DNA of 32,290 bases from Pyricularia pennisetigena. Its lineage: Eukaryota; Ascomycota; Sordariomycetes; Magnaporthales; Pyriculariaceae. Where the stretch lies: the NCBI RefSeq assembly GCF_004337985.1, contig NW_021940941.1:1-32290 (forward strand), in the 5' to 3' direction. The translations under genes and the position numbers were made by a program. Position 1 is the first letter of the stretch. Every line of letters starts with the position of its first letter. Below the pieces are notes generated by a model. The model was not told the DNA's origin and did no database searches. It saw only the letters and a list, made by a program, of their open reading frames with translations. Below, piece by piece: positions 18,975 through 28,971 of this stretch.

Positions 18975-19433
18975 TGTTACGATTAAATAATTGGGCCGGT
19001 ACCAAAAAGGCCAGGTGGGGTTAAACCCCTTTTAATAATATTCGGTTAAAGGAAATACCGACCGGTAAAAAATAGGATTACGTAAGGGACCAATTACGTA
19101 ATATTACGTAATTACCAAAAAAAATAATTATTTGGATTTTTAAATAATTAGGGGAAATTATAACAGTAATAATTATTGGGATTATTGGGTGATTACCATA
19201 ATTATATTTGGAATATAATTTATATAAAACACGTTTATTACCATGTAAATAAATTCGATTTTAGGATTGTTTAACAGCAATTAAATTTTAGTTAATTTTA
19301 ATATTTATTTAAAACCGATTATAATTTCACCCCAGTTATTGAAAATACCCAGTCACCCAATTAAACGCTCAATTGTTTTAACCCACTGTATTTTACCATA
19401 AGAATAGGTTACCCCGATACCTTGATCGTAACA
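18975..19433 (+). repeat. 3' LTR of the Pyret-like element
   Basis: Begins TGTTACGATT after a purine-rich tract (AAAAAAAAGGAGA) and ends TCGTAACA. Its outer (3') 90 bases keep more C and G than the same stretch of the 5' LTR, whereas its inner start is more mutated. Confidence 0.85.
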
Positions 19434-19688
19434 AATATTGGCCGGCCATCCAAATATATAATATTAACGATAATTTCGTAATTAAAATTAATGTTCTCCT
19501 TTAGGGCAAATTTAAAACGTTACGGTAGTTTTCCCTTTTTTTGATAAAAATGGTACATTTTGTTAATTATTTGGATTGTTTCCAAATTTGCGTTTTCACC
19601 TGCACGTTGTAATAAACGCCAAAATTTATTAATAAACGGGTACCCAAAACGTTTATAAACCCGCCGTAATTCCTTTTCCGTTAAAAAC
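19434..19688 (-). pseudogene. retrotransposon integrase zinc-binding region remnant (copia-like type)
   Basis: The minus strand reads FLTEKELRRVYKRFGYPF, then LLQRAGENANLETIQ, then FYQKKGKLP, a stop and RFKFALKENINFNYE. This resembles the H2C2 zinc-binding and linker part of a fungal retrotransposon integrase, with His and Cys positions changed to Tyr as RIP-type C to T or G to A changes would produce. Only about 80 codons remain, cut by the gypsy LTR at 19689. The superfamily assignment is tentative. Confidence 0.5.
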
Positions 19689-19896
19689 TGTGAGGATCAG
19701 GCCCCTAGACCTACCCTCAGAATCACGACTCGGCTCCACACCGAGCCAGGGATCGGACAAGGATCCACTACCTCCGGATTTAAGCGCGTCTCTTGAGCGC
19801 GTCGTCGATTGTAATTTCTCTCTTCTCTTCAGTTTAGAATTTTCGTCGATAGCGCCTAATACACTGAGGTTCTCCAATGTATGCCTGGCCGTGACA
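19689..19896 (+). repeat. 5' LTR of gypsy family B, 208 bp
   Basis: Begins TGTGAGGATC and ends CGTGACA. The first 114 bases recur at 25578-25691 and the first 95 at 32196-32290. A small inverted repeat (CTCGG...CCGAG) lies about 40-60 bases in. Confidence 0.9.
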
Positions 19897-19897
19897 T

Positions 19898-19908
19898 AAT
19901 TCTAAACT
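19898..19908 (+). promoter_or_regulatory. putative self-priming site (PBS)
   Basis: AATTCTAAACT, beginning two bases after the LTR, is the exact reverse complement of AGTTTAGAATT at 19831-19841 inside the LTR. The pairing stops at 11 nt on both sides. Tf1-type chromoviruses prime reverse transcription by folding back the first 11 nt of their own RNA, so the transcript would start at 19831. I see no match to the usual tRNA-Met primer site. Confidence 0.6.
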
Positions 19909-20028
19909 CGCTATGATTTGCTGGTGAAGCAATTAAAATATATCGTTCAATCCCTTTATTCAATCGTTCACCACGTCGGCTGTGCACGACGGTAAACTAG
20001 GCCACAGAAGACACCATTCGCGAAATCA

Positions 20029-21579
20029 ATGTCGCCGCGTAAAAATTACGGCCCACCGATTCGCCAATCCCAACGCGTGACAAACGCAAACTCAGCAAAG
20101 CCAGATAATTTGGCTTCCGGCACTGCTACTCCCAACACCGAAGACTCGGACCAAAACGGAGAGATTACAGTTGTCCCAGTGACCTCAGAGCCAGTAGAGC
20201 CCGCTCCTACCAGCGCCAACACAGAGCCTGAAGAGCCCGTTGAGCCCCAATCCGACACAGAACAAGATCAGCCAGTCGACAGCATCGAAGTTGACGGATC
20301 GTACGAGTACGAGTCAGTTTCTGAGCACCCAGGAGAAGCGCGAAGCCCTCCCCACCAACCTTCTGCCAAGACGTCAGACGGCAGGAACGAAATTCCGAAA
20401 TCTCCAAGCAGAGCGCCCTCGCCTGCCGCCCAAATGAGAAGCGAAATGGCAGACGAAAGCGAAAGCACAACCGGCCAGGCTACCATCACTCAATCACAGC
20501 TGCAAGATCTTTTGGCCACCATTGCCCAACTTAAAGACCAGCTCGCCACCCGGAGTAACAATGCCACCCGTCAAACCTGCGGTATTACGCCTTTGAACAG
20601 CGCCTTTGGAGGGGCTGAGTTTAAGCCCCATGGTATCGCTGCCCGGGCAGCATTTAAGCCTTACGGAAGTAACCAAAATGCTAAAAACCCTGCCTACGAC
20701 AGGACGGCACGTAAAGCCGGCATCGACCCCGGCATGTTTAATGGTGATAAGGATCGTTTTGATAAATGGATCACCAAAATCGCAGATAAATTTGTAGAGG
20801 ACGACGAAACTTACAAAACAGAAAGAAGCCGCATGGCGGTGATCAATTCCCTCACTGAAGGGCTTGCCAACGACCTTATCCAAGGCCGCTATGAATCCAC
20901 CATTATGCCTTTCAGCAGCGCGGCCGAAATGGTCGCGACCCTAGCCGCTGTTTACCACGATGACAATCAAGCCTCCAAAGCCCGTGAGGAGCTTCGTCAC
21001 CTGAAGTTTAGTCTGTCGGACAAGTCAACAGACATCCACCAGTTTATTGGCAAGGTTAACAGCCTAGCCGATAAAGCCAACATTGCCAAAACGGAACGCA
21101 AGTTGGTTCTCTATGAGCACGTTCCTGCCAGCCTGAACCCCCAGCTTCTCAGCCTATCCAAAGACCCAAATATCTCGTACGAGACCTTTGCCGGAGAAGT
21201 TGCGAACTCGGCGCTGGCCCAACAACGCGCTTGGGAGGAGCTCCGCGAGAACCGCAAAAAGAGGGAAGAGCGCCGTGAGCGTTCAGCCAGCGCCGAACGC
21301 AAACAGCGTCGACGCGAGAATCGCCGGCACAGCCAGGAAGCCAAGAACCAAACCCGCACACAGACCATTGACGCCCCGAAGTCGCCCAGCAGAGAAAACG
21401 CCAAATTGGTCACTGAGGGTAGATGCTTCCTTTGCAAAGAAGCCGGGCACCTGGCACGCAATTGCCCCGAAAAGGCCGCTCACATCGCCGCCGTTCTCGC
21501 CCTTCAACACGAAGGCGATCGAGAGGCTTGTGAACGATCCGGCCACAGCTTATCTTCGTCGGATTCGGAAAACTGCTAA
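20029..21579 (+). CDS. retrotransposon gag (capsid/nucleocapsid), 516 aa
   Basis: Forms the virus-like particle of the element and packages its RNA. The first 150 residues are acidic and Pro/Ser/Thr-rich and probably disordered. A helical capsid-like region follows (about 230-400; FDKWITKIADKF and LADKANIAKTER are typical). A strongly basic, Arg-rich coiled stretch comes next (about 400-450), then a CCHC zinc knuckle, CFLCKEAGHLARNC, at residues 466-479. The frame is intact with no RIP-type stops. The pol start lies 29 bases after the stop in the -1 frame; I checked that the pol frame is open across the gag stop, so either -1 frameshifting or re-initiation could express pol. Confidence 0.9.
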   Translation: MSPRKNYGPPIRQSQRVTNANSAKPDNLASGTATPNTEDSDQNGEITVVPVTSEPVEPAPTSANTEPEEPVEPQSDTEQDQPVDSIEVDGSYEYESVSEHPGEARSPPHQPSAKTSDGRNEIPKSPSRAPSPAAQMRSEMADESESTTGQATITQSQLQDLLATIAQLKDQLATRSNNATRQTCGITPLNSAFGGAEFKPHGIAARAAFKPYGSNQNAKNPAYDRTARKAGIDPGMFNGDKDRFDKWITKIADKFVEDDETYKTERSRMAVINSLTEGLANDLIQGRYESTIMPFSSAAEMVATLAAVYHDDNQASKAREELRHLKFSLSDKSTDIHQFIGKVNSLADKANIAKTERKLVLYEHVPASLNPQLLSLSKDPNISYETFAGEVANSALAQQRAWEELRENRKKREERRERSASAERKQRRRENRRHSQEAKNQTRTQTIDAPKSPSRENAKLVTEGRCFLCKEAGHLARNCPEKAAHIAAVLALQHEGDREACERSGHSLSSSDSENC

Positions 21580-21608
21580 GGCTGCCGAAAGTCTCCTCGG
21601 CAGTCTGC

Positions 21609-24600
21609 ATGCCTCAGATAGCTAAAATCGATAGATCACCTAAATTAAACACCTTTCTTGCTCCCATTCAATTGCAAGACAAAGGTCGTGGTCTCAACGC
21701 CCAAGCTCTCTGTGACACCGGAGCAGATGTGTACTTATCCATTCGACCGAGCCTCGCGAAAAAGGTCGCCCAACGTTTAGAGCTACCTATTAAAAAGCTC
21801 CCCAAACCTTTGGACTTTGGAGACTTTAACCGGAAGGTCACCGCAAGAGCCACCGAATACCTTCGGCTCACCTTGCAAATCGACGGACGACAATTCCCAC
21901 GGCAGAAATTCATCCTCCTCGAAACGGCACACGATGTGTTTATCGGACAAGAATGGTGGACGAAGCATCGAGTAGGCTTATTCCCAGCTACCCGCAGTTT
22001 CGTTTGGCCCAACGACCTGCCCGCAATGGCCCAATACTCACCCGCAATCGTCGTACAACGTTCGAATCCGCCTCTGGACCTTGAGGCCCAAGCTGACGCA
22101 GTCCGCCGGGACCGCAAGATGGAACAAGAAGACCGTCGCATCCAGGTCCGCAAGATACTTCAAGGCCCTAAACGCCAACACGGAAACCAGGCTCAGATCG
22201 CAGAAATTAGCGCCTTTCCGACTATCCCAAAGACCGTTTCCAACAAAGCCCTGCCAGCAAATATTTGTGCCCTTCTTAACGACCCACGTCAAGATCGATG
22301 GAAGCGATCCCCGTTACCCACGGAGCCTATACCGCTGGTACCAGTAAGCGATACGCCTACGACCAGCCTCAATGCGGTATCAGCCCTGCAATGGAACAAG
22401 ACTCACGATGGACATCCCATTCCATTTCCTGCAGGCGAAGACCCGGAGCACATCGCGCAAGTACGAGCCAAGTTACCCAAAGCACTTGCCCACCTTGAAG
22501 GTTTCTTTTCCAAAAAGGCGTCGACGATTCTCCCGCCTAGCCGACCCGGCTTCGACGTGGTTTTGGAACTCGAGAAACCTTTGGAGGGGAGGCCAGCCCG
22601 CTATTCGACCCCTTTCGCGATGATGGAGTTGGAAAAGGAAACCATCGACGAACTTCTGAGGATCGATTTCATTGAACGGACAATGGAGGAGACCGCAGCT
22701 TCGACTCTGTTCGTTCCTAAACCGCAATCGAAGGAGCAACGTTTTTGTGTGGATTACCGATGGGTAAACAAATTCATCAAAGGACGACAAGTACTTGCCC
22801 CCGACGTGGCCGGGACGTTGAGCAAGTGTGGAAAAGCCCGGAGGATGACCAAGATCGACATTATTCGAGCTTTTAACAGATTGCTAATGGATCCGAAGTC
22901 ACGGTATTTAACGGCGTTCAAAACGCGACAAGGCACATTTCAGTGGAAGGTCCTACCCTTTGGACTGAAGGTCGGACCCGCCTGGTTCCAAGCTTTTATC
23001 AACGCTCAGCTTAATGAACTGCTGGACGCTTTCGCGAGCGCCTACGCAGACGACGTGTTGATTTATACCGAGGATAAATCGGAGCAAGTCCATTTTGAGC
23101 AAACCGAGGAGGTTATTTACAGGCTGCACAAAGCCGGACTCCAAGGCGATATCAAAAAGTCAAGTTTCGGCGTTTTCGAAATCGAGTACCTGGGTTTACT
23201 TCTAGAGATCGGTAAAGGTATCCGCATCGACCCCAAAAAGGTCGAAGCCATCACCAGCTGGCAATGGGACGACGTCACCTCCGTTTCGGCAGTACGATCC
23301 TTCCTAGGCTTATGCAATTTCGTTCGGACGTTCTGCCATCACGCCAGCGAACAAGCAGAACCTCTGACCCGATTATTGAAAAAGGGAGTCCCGTTCGAAA
23401 GAGGCCCCGAGCAGAAATCTGCCTTTGAAGCGCTGAAACAGCTGGTGATCACCGCCCCCGTGATGAGTTTCTTCAAACCCGGTATGCCTGTCAGGATGGA
23501 CACCGACGCCAGTGGCAGGGCCACCGCCGGTGTCGTGTGGCAACAACAGGACGATGGCAGCTGGAAGCCAATCGGTTATTCGTCCAAAACTATATCCCCT
23601 GTTAAATAAAATTATCCGATTTAGGACCAGGAGCTATTAGTTGTAATTAATACGTTAAAGGATTTCGAACCAGCCCTATTGGGTACCAAATTTTGTGTTT
23701 TTACCGATTACCAAGCCCTAATTTATTAGTCGACCAAGAAATTTTTGTCCGCTCGCCAGATAAGATGGGCTGACTACCTGGCCAACTTCGACATCACCTT
23801 TAAATACCGTCCCGGCAAGGATAATGTGGCAGCCGATGCCCTTTCGCGCAAAACCATCGACAATCCTACGGTCAAGGCCCGGGCTGTGTTAGACCGCACC
23901 ATGGCATTAATCCCTCCGGAAAAGATCGACTCCCGACCCGGCGAGCCCCCTCCAACCATTAACAATTTGGAGCCCTCCGCACCTCAAGGAGCTGACCTGG
24001 TGGCCCTTATCCTGGAAGAGAACCTAAAACAAAACCTAGGTCGCCATGATAGTCTGTTAACGGTACCCGAGACTACCCAGGATGGCAAGATCTTCTCAAG
24101 AACGGCTCTCATCCGCGAAGCTCATGAGCCCAAGATCTTCGGCCATGGAGGCCAAAACAAAACCCTGAGTCGCCTGAAAAGAGATTACTGGTGGCCCGAC
24201 CGAAATCGGGACGTCAAACGCTATATCAAAAATTGTCGCGAATGTCAACGCAACAAGGTACGACATGACAAGACGCCGGGGCTGCTGCACCCACTGGAGA
24301 TCCCTAGACGGTGTTGGCAGCACGTGATGGTGGACGGTAAAGCTATGCCCAAGGATAAGGAAGGCTATGATTACGTCTGGGTCTTCATCTGCCGATTGAC
24401 CAAACTGTTGGCCACCCTACCGGGAAAGAAGACGGACACCGCGGAGACCTTGGCCATGCGGTATTATCAAACTGTGTACCGTTGGAAAGGCGTCCCCGAC
24501 TTTTGGCTTTCCGACAACGCCGGACCGTTTATATCCGAGTTCCTAAACACTTTAAACGAGTTGACAGGAACAAAGCATAAACATGGAAGCGCCCGCCACC

Positions 24601-25526
24601 CTCAAAGTCAGGGCAGCGTTGAAATTACCAACGCTGAATTGGATCAGAAAATGCGCTTTTATGTAGACAAATACCAAACGAATTGGCGACGCCATATTCC
24701 CGCCTTCGACTTCGGCCACAACTCTTCCGTTCACGCCTCTATCGGCATGACACCGATCGAAGCAGAAACAGGAGCTCGCCCTAGAGACCCGCTCTCTCTA
24801 CCTTTACCCGAAGAAGACCTGGAGACCGGTCAGCAACAAAAGGCGCTGGAAATGGTCCGCCAAGCCCGGCAAGCACAGGAACTGGCCCGCAACAAAGGAC
24901 TCGGAGCGCAGATAGAGCAACAGAGGCAGGCTAATAAGAAGCGGCGACCGGTCGACTTTACGGTGGGAGATGCGGTTTACGTTAGCAAAAAGGGTTTTTC
25001 CACCGAAGCTCCTACGACCAAGTTGGACTCGCAAAATGCAGGACCATGGACGATTCTCGAGGAAAAGGGCCACAGCTTCATTCTCGACACCCCTGCCTGG
25101 TATAAAGGTAGTAAGCTGTTCCACGCCAGCCGACTGCGCAAGGCAGCAACGGATCCATTACATCAGCAGTATCAAAAGCCGGAACCACCGGTCGAAATTA
25201 ACGGAGAACCGGAGTGGGAGGTGGAGCAAGTGTTGGCCTCACGTCTATTCGGACGAAAGAAGACGTTGCAATATCAGGTATCGTGGGTCGGACTCGACCC
25301 TGATGAGACATGGTATGAGGCCCGCGACTTGAAAAATTCACCAGTACTGCTGGATACCTTTCACAGGGAGTACCCGGACGCAGCAGGACCTCCGGTAAAT
25401 TTGCAACAGTGGATCAGGAGCGCAGCAGAGGATGTTTTTGCGGAGGACGGACCCGAGGACAATGTTGCCGAGCACGATGCGAAAAAGACACGAGAGCGGA
25501 GGAAGGCCCCGAGGAGACACACGTGA
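21609..25526 (+). pseudogene. gypsy pol polyprotein (PR-RT-RH-IN-chromodomain) with three in-frame stops
   Basis: One reading frame, broken by TAA 23607, TAG 23622 and TAG 23727. The first part (666 aa) has a protease active site (CDTGAD, Asp36), reverse transcriptase with Asp417 and the AYADDVLIYT box (479-482), and the start of RNase H (MDTDASG, Asp633). After the stops, a frame from 23745 (593 aa) holds the rest of RNase H, an integrase zinc finger (His127, His134, Cys164, Cys167), the integrase core Asp197, Asp257, Glu293 (35 residues between the last two), and a chromodomain (about 490-545, YQVSWVGLDPDETWYE). Chromodomains steer integration towards marked chromatin. All visible catalytic residues are kept; inactivation comes only from the patch at 23585-23745. 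If a read-through or intact sister copy supplies pol, this copy could still move. Confidence 0.88.
23585..23745 (+). other. RIP-like AT-rich patch inside an otherwise intact pol
   Basis: About 160 bases are abruptly AT-rich and contain all three pol stops. The stops fit CAA or CAG to TAA/TAG and TGG to TAG changes. The frame and protein similarity (DQELLVVINTLKDF, STKKFLSARQ) are otherwise kept, so this is substitution only, without indels. Sequence on both sides shows no such bias. Confidence 0.75.
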
Positions 25527-25577
25527 CAAACTCAAGACTCTGACCGCCTACGTCGATCAGGCCTTAGAGGGGGGTAA

Positions 25578-25691
25578 TGTGAGGATCAGGCCCCTAGACC
25601 TACCCTCAGAATCACGACTCGGCTCCACACCGAGCCAGGGATCGGACAAGGATCCACTACCTCCGGATTTAAGCGCGTCTCTTGAGCGCGT
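25578..25691 (+). repeat. first 114 bp of a family B LTR (truncated)
   Basis: Follows the polypurine tract directly and matches the first 114 bases of the 5' LTR. It is cut at GAGCGCGT, where a second LTR begins. Confidence 0.85.
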
Positions 25692-25906
25692 TGTGAGGAT
25701 CAGGCCCCTAGACCTACCCTCAGAATCACGACTCCACTCACCAACCACACTCGGCCCAGGGCGTGCAAAGGGTCCACTCACCCCGGATTTAAAACGCGTC
25801 TCTCCAGCGCGCCGTCAATTGTAATTTCTCTCTTCTCTTCAGTTTAGAATTTTCGTCGATAGCGCCTAATACACTGAGGTTCTCCAATGTATGCCTGGCC
25901 GTGACA
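25692..25906 (+). repeat. second, variant family B LTR, 215 bp
   Basis: Shares its first 40 or so and last 100 or so bases with the 5' LTR but differs in between: CTCCACTCACCAACCACAC replaces the CTCGGCTCCACACCGAG region, and AAAACGCG replaces AAGCGCG. It is a subfamily variant placed in tandem with the truncated copy. No target duplication is seen around it. Confidence 0.8.
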
Positions 25907-27669
25907 GAATCCGTAAAATCGGGTAATGTGGCGTTTTGTCAGTATAAATTAATTGGTGGCTTTATTTTTGTAAATATTCGGTTTCCCATTACCAATATTC
26001 GGGTGTTTTTTTGTTTTTAAAAATACCATCCTACGTCCATTTTGGAATTATTATGGACTATATAATTATCGTCGTAATAAATGGTCCAATTTATTAGGTT
26101 GTATTGATTAAATTGTGCCTATTGGTAATTTGTGGCGTTAAATCCTCGTGTTTTTTCGGGTTTACCTTTAAAATCGAGGGTAAAACCGGGGGTGTTATTT
26201 TAATTTCCGGGGCAATTTTTGGCGATATGCCCTGTTTTGTTACATTTAAAATATTTGCCATTTTTGGAATTTTTGCGAGGTTTTTTGTATTATATCGCAT
26301 TAAAATCCATAAATCCGTTATATATCCCGTATAAAATGTTATATTAACGAAACGGTTTGGGGTATTAATATTTACGTTCGGTGTTGGTTTATCGCAAAAT
26401 TGGGCCCCATACGTTGCGTTTTTCGCATCGTTCCAATTTTTTTTTCGTATTATCGGTTATTAATTTTAACTATTAATTTTACGTATTCGGTTAAAATGTC
26501 GGGTCGTTTTTTTTTAACAAATTCGTTTTTAATTTTCTTTTTAAATCCCGTATAAAAACGTACCATTAAAATTTCGGGGCTCCATAGTAATTTGGCGGTA
26601 ATTTGTCGGAATTTATTGGTATATTTAAATACCGATTTGGTTTGGGTAAAACGTATTAATTTACGTTTAACCGTGCGTTTTTTATTGGGTTACCGAATAT
26701 TTTTTTAAAACATTTTTCGAAATTATCGTAATCGTCGAAAATGCGGTTAATTTTAATTTTACGGTTTTTTTTCCTTTTTATAATCCAAATAATTTCGTAA
26801 AATGGGTTCGAACCAGGCGAACGCGTCGCTTTTTAAAAACGAGGTTGCGTAAACAATTTTATTTACATCGTTGTCGAAATTATCCTCGTTAAAATGTAAA
26901 TATATCCGGGTTTCCGTAAAAAATCCCTGCAAAATATTTGTAATACCGTTAAAAAACATAAGCAAAAAATATTTAATATTATTTTTATTAATTCGGTTAA
27001 TTTGTTCGGTTATTCGTTTTTGGAATTGTCGATTTTTGGTTTGGAGCGTTGCGACCATTTAACGTAAAACGTTAACGTTAACCGGAACGTTGGTGGTAAA
27101 AAGGGTTTAAAAGGTGGTCCTGTTAAAAAATATTATATCGGCGATACTGTTCGGTATATTTTAAAATAAAATATTAAATAAAAGCAATTAAAATGTTACG
27201 ATTAAAATATCGGGGTAACCTGTTTTTATGGTAAAATATAGTGGGTTAAAACAATTAAACGTTTAATTGGGTGATTGGGTAATTTTAATAATTGGGGTGA
27301 AATTATAATCTGTTTTAAATAAATATTAAAATTAATTAAAATTTAATTGGTGTTAAACAATCCTAAAATCGAATTTATTTACATAATAATAAACGTGTTT
27401 TATATAAACTATGTTCCAAATGTAATTATTTTTGTATAAATAATTATAATTACTCCGGGGTAATTACCGTGGGTACGATCACCTTTTTGGCAATAATCGT
27501 GGTTATTTTGGTCCTGGTAATCGGGTTAGGGTTCCTTATTTTATCATCACGTGACCTTGTGCTTCCCTCCTTTTGTTCCGGGTCCGTAATTCTTGGTAGT
27601 TCTGGTTTGGGTTCCCGACACCTTCTCCGTTCCTGCCCAATCGTGTCGGTCCCAACCCTGGTCGTAACA
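25907..27669 (-). mobile_element. 5' end of a second Pyret-like copy, inverted (LTR plus gag)
   Basis: Reverse complement of about 5879-7629: gag from 25907 to 27192, including the same CNKTGHIAKN knuckle encoded by the frame at 26094-26300, and an LTR at 27193-27669. It is cut at 25906/25907 by the family B LTR, and pol is absent. Heavily RIP-mutated with many stops. Confidence 0.85.
27193..27669 (-). repeat. Pyret-like LTR, 477 bp, minus orientation
   Basis: Runs TGTTACGATT to GGTCGTAACA. The first 250 bases match the other Pyret LTRs closely. The rest is less AT-shifted and more divergent, with recognisable islands (GATCACCTTT, CCTGGTCGTAACA). The length is nearer to the published Pyret LTR than the other two copies. 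Confidence 0.75.
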
Positions 27670-28005
27670 GCGGCCTTCGTGTTTCCTGTTAATTTTTGCC
27701 CAGAGCAAGACAAGTCGGTCAACGCCGTCACCTTTGAAACCGTCATGTAAATTCCCCTTCCATACGAGATGGAAAATTTTCACGGAATTAATAGCATATC
27801 CGGTCACCTGGCCAGGCGTTGCTACTAGTGTTCCGTCGCATTCCAGGTCACGGAAGTCACGAGGTCGTGAAATGTCAACTCTCGAGTCTGGGTGGCCACT
27901 TTTCTTTAATACGGCCTTGACACCGTGGTGAAAATTCCGGCGAAACGGGCGGTATATCAAAGCACCACAGAGCCAGAGCGATCCACTATCCTGTCTTGGC
28001 AGCAT
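27670..28005 (-). pseudogene. hypothetical reading frame truncated by a Pyret LTR
   Basis: A minus-strand frame from ATG 28005 continues for 112 codons and then enters the LTR at its first base, so the remaining codons are retroelement sequence. The start (SLWLCGALIYRP) is moderately hydrophobic but not a clear signal peptide. I recognise no family. Another frame is open on the plus strand (27734-27931), so coding status is uncertain. If real, it is a gene disrupted by retrotransposon insertion. Confidence 0.3.
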
Positions 28006-28156
28006 CTAATCAACATTAGGTCCATCCTGGCTCAAAAGCATTATAACAATTTGCTGTCTACGGGCGGCTATAGGACCTGCACAGTCTTGCGTTTGAAGTA
28101 GACAAAGATTTGCAAGGGGAGGGGGCATCTGAGTGAATAAAACAAACAACACAACA

Positions 28157-28408
28157 TCAAGGAACGTCAAGCCAATCCAGGCCCGGGTACTCTTGGGACA
28201 ACCCACCGTATTTGACTGGCTCGTCTGACCCGTTTGACCAAAACAAATCCCAGATAACGATTTGACGGTGTGATGCCAAGATCGTGGTAAGGACCCGGTT
28301 ATTGTTGAAGTAGATGGGGACCATGGCCCCTTGCTGTTGGCGCTTCCGCGGGTACTCCTTGACAGCGAACCACCAAACCCGGGTCCGGTGGTTTCTAAGA
28401 TCACACAC
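28157..28408 (-). CDS. hypothetical exon or small ORF
   Basis: An 83-codon minus frame rich in Trp and Arg (RVWWFAVKEYPRKRQQQ, then IVIWDLFWSNG), ending at a stop at 28157. No ATG: the frame begins with GTG directly after TAG, which also looks like a 3' splice acceptor, so it may be the last exon of a longer gene whose upstream exon could lie in 28453-28932. The composition looks coding, but I recognise no family. Confidence 0.25.
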   Translation of the reverse strand: MCDLRNHRTRVWWFAVKEYPRKRQQQGAMVPIYFNNNRVLTTILASHRQIVIWDLFWSNGSDEPVKYGGLSQEYPGLDWLDVP

Positions 28409-28452
28409 CTAGGGCCAACGCAAGGGGCTGTAGGAACGATGCGATAATCCAG

Positions 28453-28932
28453 TCATCCATGCTTGCTGACGAGACACAGCTGCCCGCAGCGCAGAAAGGT
28501 CGCAATCCGAAACGCCGGCCACAAATTCAACCGAGTCTGTAGCAGCTGGGACTGAATCTTGCTCTTGGGTTGGCGGAGAACGTGATAGGTAGATCGGTAA
28601 CGCTTACGGGTTTGGCTGTTTTGTTCCTGGGTTGGTCCGACGCCGCCTGGGCACGGGGCATCCGCGGACTGTGCGCGTTCGCCAGGCGTCTGTAGAACCC
28701 CATCGAGAAACTTGTGTACCATGTCACCATCGAGTGTGGCTTGCATATTAGAGACATCGTCCCAAATTGAGCTGCCAGGGGCGGCGGTAAATCGAATCCA
28801 ATGGACAAATATGCGAGAAGTCTTGCTAACGCGTTCGTGCTTTAATATTTCGAAGCTGCGGTGTGTCCTTGTCGAGGGTTGCTTGCTTGGAGAGTTGGTT
28901 GAGGGAAATCGCGTGTGCTCGCAACTGTACAT
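28453..28932 (-). CDS. hypothetical protein, 159 aa
   Basis: An uninterrupted minus-strand frame starting 40 bases downstream of the nuclease-like gene's stop. It is Ser/Thr/Arg-rich with IWDDVSNMQATLDGDM in the middle, and has no signal peptide or membrane segment. Overlapping frames are also open, so chance is possible. The tight spacing to 28972-30306 on the same strand may mean it is the 3' part or UTR of that gene rather than a separate one. Confidence 0.3.
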   Translation of the reverse strand: MYSCEHTRFPSTNSPSKQPSTRTHRSFEILKHERVSKTSRIFVHWIRFTAAPGSSIWDDVSNMQATLDGDMVHKFLDGVLQTPGERAQSADAPCPGGVGPTQEQNSQTRKRYRSTYHVLRQPKSKIQSQLLQTRLNLWPAFRIATFLRCGQLCLVSKHG

Positions 28933-28971
28933 TTCGTCGGGGAATTAGGGACAGGATTATTGCCTCCTGGG

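Larger units (their letters stand above)
5879..19433 (+). mobile_element. Pyret-like Ty3/gypsy retrotransposon, RIP-mutated, with nested insertions
   Basis: Two LTRs in direct orientation (5879-6338 and 18975-19433) enclose decayed gag, reverse transcriptase, integrase and chromodomain sequence. Removing the Pot3-bounded block with its TA duplication (6,085 bp) and the solo LTR with its 5-bp duplication (198 bp) leaves about 7.27 kb. Pyret of P. oryzae is described as about 7.25 kb with LTRs near 475 bp, which fits. The sequence is strongly AT-biased with transitions on both strands and dozens of stops, the signature of RIP. The flanking 5-mers TATCG and AATAT do not match, so the ends may have been reshuffled. 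It cannot transpose on its own. Confidence 0.8.
19689..25906 (+). mobile_element. nearly intact chromodomain Ty3/gypsy retrotransposon (family B)
   Basis: 5' LTR 19689-19896, gag 20029-21579, pol 21609-25526, polypurine tract 25566-25574 and a doubled 3' LTR 25578-25906. It belongs with MAGGY/Tf1-type chromoviruses by its C-terminal chromodomain. The pol is interrupted only within one short AT-rich patch. The left flank is a copia-like remnant and the right flank an inverted Pyret piece, with no matching target duplication (AAAAC versus GAATC), so at least one end has been rearranged. It could be one of the RETRO/Inago elements of P. oryzae; I cannot tell which. Confidence 0.88.

Noticed and set aside
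5874..19438. Target-site duplication for the Pyret-like element
   Set aside because: TATCG and AATAT differ in ways single RIP changes do not explain.
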